Below are positions 6,962 to 9,150 of a stretch of 9,150 nt of DNA, piece after piece. Positions within the stretch are counted from its first letter, which is position 1; each line of letters begins with the position of its first letter. The stretch comes from Actinomycetota bacterium (GTDB lineage: Bacteria > Actinomycetota > Acidimicrobiia > Acidimicrobiales > Ilumatobacteraceae). The position numbers and the translations under genes are program-made. The DNA is taken from assembly GCA_010024485.1 (NCBI GenBank), contig RGGX01000042.1, positions 1 to 9,150 on the forward strand, given 5' to 3'. Under the pieces are notes generated by a model, which saw only the letters and a program-made list of their open reading frames with translations, was not told where the DNA came from and ran no database searches.

Positions 6962-8001
6962 GCCGGTCGGTCTGGGACGACGTCGTCGGCCAGGAACGCG
7001 CGATCGAGCAGCTGCACCGGGCGGCGGTCGACCCGGTCCACGCCTATCTGCTCGTCGGTCCGCACGGTTCGACGGTGGAGCGAGCCGCCCGGGCCTTCGC
7101 CTCGGTGCTGCTCACCGGATCCGATGATGCCGAGAGCCGCGACGCGCGGCTGGTCCTCGCCGGGGAGCACCCCGACTGTCGCGAGGTGGAGCGGGTCGGG
7201 GCCGCCATCGACCGAGACCAGGCCGAGTGGATCGTCGAACAGGCCTGGCTGAGCCCCGTCGAGGGATCGTCGAAGGTGATGTTGTTGCACGAGTTCCACC
7301 TGCTGTCGGAGATCGCGGCCGGCCGCATGCTGAAGACCGTGGAGGAACCACCGGAGTCGACCCGCTTCGTCATCGTGGCCGAGTCGGTGCCGACCTCGCT
7401 CGTCACGATCGCCTCGCGGTGCGTCCGAGTCGACTTCGCCACCATCCCCGACAGCGTGATCGCCACGAGACTCGTGACCGAGGGTGTCGACCCCGCGATC
7501 GCCGAGGTGGTGTCCGCCGGTGCATCCGGCGACCTCGAGCGGGCCCGGGTGCTCGCCAACGACCCCGAGGTCGCCGAACGACGCGCCGCCTTCGCCTCGG
7601 TGTTCGAGTCGCTCGACGGCTCCGGTCGGGCCGCGATCGAGTTCGTCGACCGGGTGGAACTGTTGATCGACCGGGCCGCCGAACCGTTGAAGGCCCGACA
7701 TGCCGCCGAGGCCGCCGAACTCCAGGAGCGGATCGAGCGGGTCGGGGCCCGAGGCAGCGGCCGCAAACAACTCGAGGATCGACACAAGCGGGAACTCCGA
7801 CGCTTCACGACCGACGAGCTCCGGACAGGTCTGGCGACGATGGCCGGGGCCTATCGGGACGCCGCCGTCACCGCCCGGATCGCGACCGCGGAGGCCTCTC
7901 GGGCCGTGTCCGCCATCCAGTCGACGATCAGCTCGCTCGGGCGGAACGCGAACTCCACCCTCGCCCTCCAGCGACTCGTCTGGTCGTTGCCCCTGCCCTG
8001 A
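6958..8001 (+). CDS. holB: DNA polymerase III subunit delta' (clamp loader)
   Basis: Delta' is the stator subunit of the clamp loader that places the sliding clamp on primed DNA. The 347-residue product shows the AAA+ layout of the DnaX/delta' group: VWDDVVGQERAIEQL at 5-19, a P-loop position at 34-42 reading GPHGSTVER, a Walker B position at 107-114 reading VMLLHEFH, LKTVEEPPESTRFV at 125-138, and the SRC motif at 153-155 that supplies the arginine finger. The P-loop lacks its lysine and Walker B its aspartate, so it should not hydrolyse ATP, as expected for delta' rather than DnaX. The four-cysteine zinc module of DnaX/E. coli delta' is missing; only C74 and C155 are present. The C-terminal helical collar region (about 205-347) is poorly conserved. 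The GTG overlaps the tmk stop as GTGA, with GGAG about 11 nt upstream as a possible ribosome site. Its place after tmk supports the call. Confidence 0.92.
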   Translation: MSRSVWDDVVGQERAIEQLHRAAVDPVHAYLLVGPHGSTVERAARAFASVLLTGSDDAESRDARLVLAGEHPDCREVERVGAAIDRDQAEWIVEQAWLSPVEGSSKVMLLHEFHLLSEIAAGRMLKTVEEPPESTRFVIVAESVPTSLVTIASRCVRVDFATIPDSVIATRLVTEGVDPAIAEVVSAGASGDLERARVLANDPEVAERRAAFASVFESLDGSGRAAIEFVDRVELLIDRAAEPLKARHAAEAAELQERIERVGARGSGRKQLEDRHKRELRRFTTDELRTGLATMAGAYRDAAVTARIATAEASRAVSAIQSTISSLGRNANSTLALQRLVWSLPLP

Positions 8002-8028
8002 CCCCGTGCCGCGACGACCGACCGTCGG

Positions 8029-8034
8029 TAGCAT
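8029..8034 (+). promoter_or_regulatory. -10-like box (TAGCAT) of the tRNA gene
   Basis: TAGCAT lies 11 bp upstream of the first tRNA base, which would put the transcription start a few bases before the mature 5' end. It fits the TANNNT form of the other boxes here. The -35 is not recognisable. Confidence 0.4.
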
Positions 8035-8045
8035 CGTCGGCCGTC

Positions 8046-8121
8046 GCCCGGGTAGCTCAGTCGGTAGAGCAACGCACTCGTAATGCGTAGGTCGTGAGTT
8101 CGATTCTCATCCCGGGCTCCA
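8046..8121 (+). tRNA. tRNA-Thr (anticodon CGT)
   Basis: A complete 76-nt cloverleaf is present. The acceptor stem is GCCCGGG (8046-8052) pairing with CCCGGGC (8111-8117). The D arm is GCTC/GAGC. The anticodon stem ACGCA/TGCGT flanks the loop CTCGTAA, giving anticodon CGT at 8079-8081, which reads ACG. The T arm is GTGAG/CTCAT with loop TTCGATT and one G-U pair at its base. The discriminator base is T8118, and CCA is encoded at 8119-8121. G1-C72 and C2-G71 agree with threonine identity. Confidence 0.97.
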
Positions 8122-8123
8122 GT

Positions 8124-8145
8124 ACGGCACCGTCCGACGGGCCGT
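8124..8145 (+). terminator. Hairpin directly after tRNA-Thr, possible terminator or processing signal
   Basis: ACGGC (8124-8128) pairs with GCCGT (8141-8145), and CCGT (8130-8133) pairs with ACGG (8137-8140) around a CCG loop, with A8129 bulged. This makes a GC-rich nine-pair stem two bases after the tRNA CCA end. There is no T tract, so intrinsic termination of the classical kind is not assured, although many actinobacterial terminators lack one. Confidence 0.45.
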
Positions 8146-8156
8146 TCACCGAGGGG

Positions 8157-8162
8157 TAGTGT
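8157..8162 (+). promoter_or_regulatory. -10-like box (TAGTGT) of the tetR-family gene
   Basis: TAGTGT ends six bases before the GTG at 8169. It is identical to the box before the photolyase gene and nearly so to those of rsgA and the acyl-CoA dehydrogenase. GAGGGG at 8151-8156 is too far upstream (12 nt) to be a good Shine-Dalgarno and would largely be lost if transcription starts near the GTG. Confidence 0.5.
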
Positions 8163-8168
8163 CGCCCC

Positions 8169-8873
8169 GTGATACCGGCCTCCACCCCCGAGCAGACGGG
8201 GCTCCACTACGGCGGGGCGCGCCAGGCGATCCTCGACGCCGTGGGAGCCCGCCTCGCCGTCGCAGGGCCACGAGCCGTGGTGCTCGCTGACATCTGCCAC
8301 GAACTCGACGTGTCTCCGGCCCTCGTCAACTACCACTTCGGTGGTCGCGACCGGCTGCTGGCCGAGGCTGTCGTGCACGAGCACGCCAAACTCGTCGAGG
8401 AGATGAACGCGGCGACCTTCGCCGTGACATCCAGTGCCGAGGACCAGTTCCACGCTCGCTTCCGATTCCGATTCGACTGGACCGCCACCCATCCCGGTAT
8501 CGACTCGATGCTCAACTACACCCACGTCCTCGATCCGGTGGGCGAGATCATCAACGAGGAGTTCGAGGCTCGGGCCGCCGAGATCACCATGTCCGACATG
8601 GGTGGCCTGTCAGCCACCATCGCCGCCCTGTTCCATGACCGGCCGATCGATCACGAGTTGACCGCCGAGGACCCGCTCTACCGACCGGAGTTCGCCGACC
8701 TGACGGCGTTCGTCGCACTGTCAGCACTGGGTGCGGCCACCTTCCTCACCGGCAATCACCCCGGATCGTCCTCGCTCTCGGTGACGTATCCAGCGATCCT
8801 CGCCACGCTCCGCGACGAGTTCACCTCGCGGCTCATCGCCCACCTGCGCTTCGAGTTCGCCTCCCTGCGCTGA
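8169..8873 (+). CDS. TetR/AcrR-family transcriptional regulator
   Basis: This is a predicted dimeric DNA-binding regulator of 234 residues, within the usual TetR size range. The N-terminal domain shows the family pattern: ARQAILDAVGARLAVAG at 17-33, then a helix-turn-helix with DICHELDVSPALVNYHF at 41-57, the last ten residues forming the recognition helix, followed by GGRDRLLAEAV at 58-68. The C-terminal ligand-binding and dimerisation domain (about 75-234) is mostly helical and gives no clue to the ligand. The GTG start is supported by the TAGTGT box six bases upstream. The gene stands alone between a tRNA and a GDP-L-fucose synthase gene. Its target is unknown: control of its own promoter, of the next gene (which has a palindrome at its -10), or of distant genes are all possible. 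Confidence 0.88.
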   Translation: MIPASTPEQTGLHYGGARQAILDAVGARLAVAGPRAVVLADICHELDVSPALVNYHFGGRDRLLAEAVVHEHAKLVEEMNAATFAVTSSAEDQFHARFRFRFDWTATHPGIDSMLNYTHVLDPVGEIINEEFEARAAEITMSDMGGLSATIAALFHDRPIDHELTAEDPLYRPEFADLTAFVALSALGAATFLTGNHPGSSSLSVTYPAILATLRDEFTSRLIAHLRFEFASLR

Positions 8874-8895
8874 ACCCGGTCCCGGGCCGTCGCGA

Positions 8896-8909
8896 AGCGA
8901 TGCATCGCT
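8896..8909. promoter_or_regulatory. Perfect 14-bp palindrome, candidate operator
   Basis: AGCGATGCATCGCT equals its own reverse complement over 14 bases. Its last base is the first base of the TAACCT -10-like box of the GDP-L-fucose synthase gene, and it starts 22 bp after the tetR-family stop codon. A dimeric repressor bound here would cover the -10 region. With no loop and no following T tract it is a poor terminator. Which protein binds, if any, is unknown. Confidence 0.45.
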
Positions 8910-8914
8910 AACCT
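8909..8914 (+). promoter_or_regulatory. -10-like box (TAACCT) of the GDP-L-fucose synthase gene
   Basis: TAACCT lies eight bases before the ATG at 8923, matching TANNNT with slightly longer spacing than the other boxes. No Shine-Dalgarno is visible before the ATG. It abuts the 14-bp palindrome. Confidence 0.42.
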
Positions 8915-8922
8915 TGACGTCC

Positions 8923-9150
8923 ATGGCAACGATCGACCGTTCCGCGCCGATCTATGTGGCCGGCCACCGCGGCCTCGTCGGATCGGCGATCGTGCGTCAC
9001 CTCGAGGCGGAGGGTTTCGACAACATCCTCACCGCCACCCGCGACCAGGTCGATCTCCGCAACCAGGCCGAGGTGTCCCACTGGTTCAAAGAGAACCAGC
9101 CGCGCTACGTCATGCTGGTCGCCGGCACCGTCGGAGGCATCCTCGCCAAC
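8923..9150 (+). CDS. fcl: GDP-L-fucose synthase (3' end beyond right edge)
   Basis: This enzyme is an NADPH-dependent epimerase-reductase that converts GDP-4-keto-6-deoxy-D-mannose to GDP-L-fucose, a precursor for cell-surface polysaccharide. The visible 76 residues form the start of the Rossmann fold. IYVAGHRGLVGSAIVRHL at 10-27 contains the GxxGxxG dinucleotide motif, and ATRDQVDLRN at 38-47 matches the R..LDL segment of the family. AGTVGGILAN at 67-76 corresponds to the hallmark AAKVGGI.AN, with T in place of the common K. The catalytic Ser-Tyr-Lys triad lies beyond the window, so function cannot be confirmed fully. The partner GDP-mannose 4,6-dehydratase would be expected nearby, probably to the right. 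The ATG follows a -10-like box and the palindrome. Confidence 0.88.
   Translation, partial: MATIDRSAPIYVAGHRGLVGSAIVRHLEAEGFDNILTATRDQVDLRNQAEVSHWFKENQPRYVMLVAGTVGGILAN

Noticed and set aside
6649..8034. A 461-codon open frame on the minus strand across tmk and holB
   Set aside because: It is a mirror of two coding frames, with His/Gly/Asp-rich composition and no motif.
7851..8525. A 224-codon minus-strand frame running through the tRNA gene
   Set aside because: Its ARDENRTHDLRITSALLYRLSYPG segment is simply the antisense translation of a tRNA gene, a familiar annotation artefact.
8874..8889. CCCGG/CCGGG near-palindrome after the tetR stop, as a terminator
   Set aside because: The arms are separated by too few bases to form a loop and the symmetry breaks outside the core; no T tract follows.
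1..9150. CRISPR array, insertion sequence, toxin-antitoxin, defence or prophage genes
   Set aside because: No spaced direct repeats, transposase, integrase, phage or defence motifs were found on either strand; composition is even throughout.

Overview
The window is GC-rich, densely packed and free of mobile DNA. It looks like ordinary chromosome from a high-GC actinobacterium, most likely of the Acidimicrobiia/Ilumatobacter type. That guess rests on base composition, the topA-tmk-holB order common in actinobacteria, a lysine-rich TopA tail, and start codons that mostly lack Shine-Dalgarno sequences but sit 6-8 nt behind a TANNNT box (leaderless mRNAs). The taxon is inferred, not proven.

Left half, minus strand, read from the middle outward: a bacterial (6-4)-photolyase/cryptochrome-like protein with four [4Fe-4S] cysteines (2001-3509), the ribosome-assembly GTPase RsgA (899-1978), and the 5' two thirds of an ACAD10/11-like acyl-CoA dehydrogenase (1-844, cut by the left edge). 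Each has its own -10-like box just upstream, so although they are collinear they may be three transcripts rather than one operon.

Right half, plus strand, diverging from the photolyase across 104 bp: DNA topoisomerase I (topA, 3614-6331), thymidylate kinase (tmk, 6353-6961), and the DNA polymerase III delta' clamp-loader subunit (holB, 6958-8001, overlapping tmk by 4 bases). These form a DNA topology, dTTP supply and replication module. They are followed by tRNA-Thr(CGT) with an encoded CCA end and a hairpin behind it, a TetR-family regulator (8169-8873), and the first 76 codons of a GDP-L-fucose synthase (8923-9150, cut by the right edge). A perfect 14-bp palindrome overlaps the -10-like box of the last gene.

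No stretch longer than about 105 bp lacks a gene. I found no evidence of a new multi-gene system. The points most worth a second look are the recurring leaderless-promoter pattern, the palindrome before the GDP-fucose synthase gene, the exact iron-sulfur cysteine spacing of the photolyase, and the pentapeptide-repeat tail of TopA.
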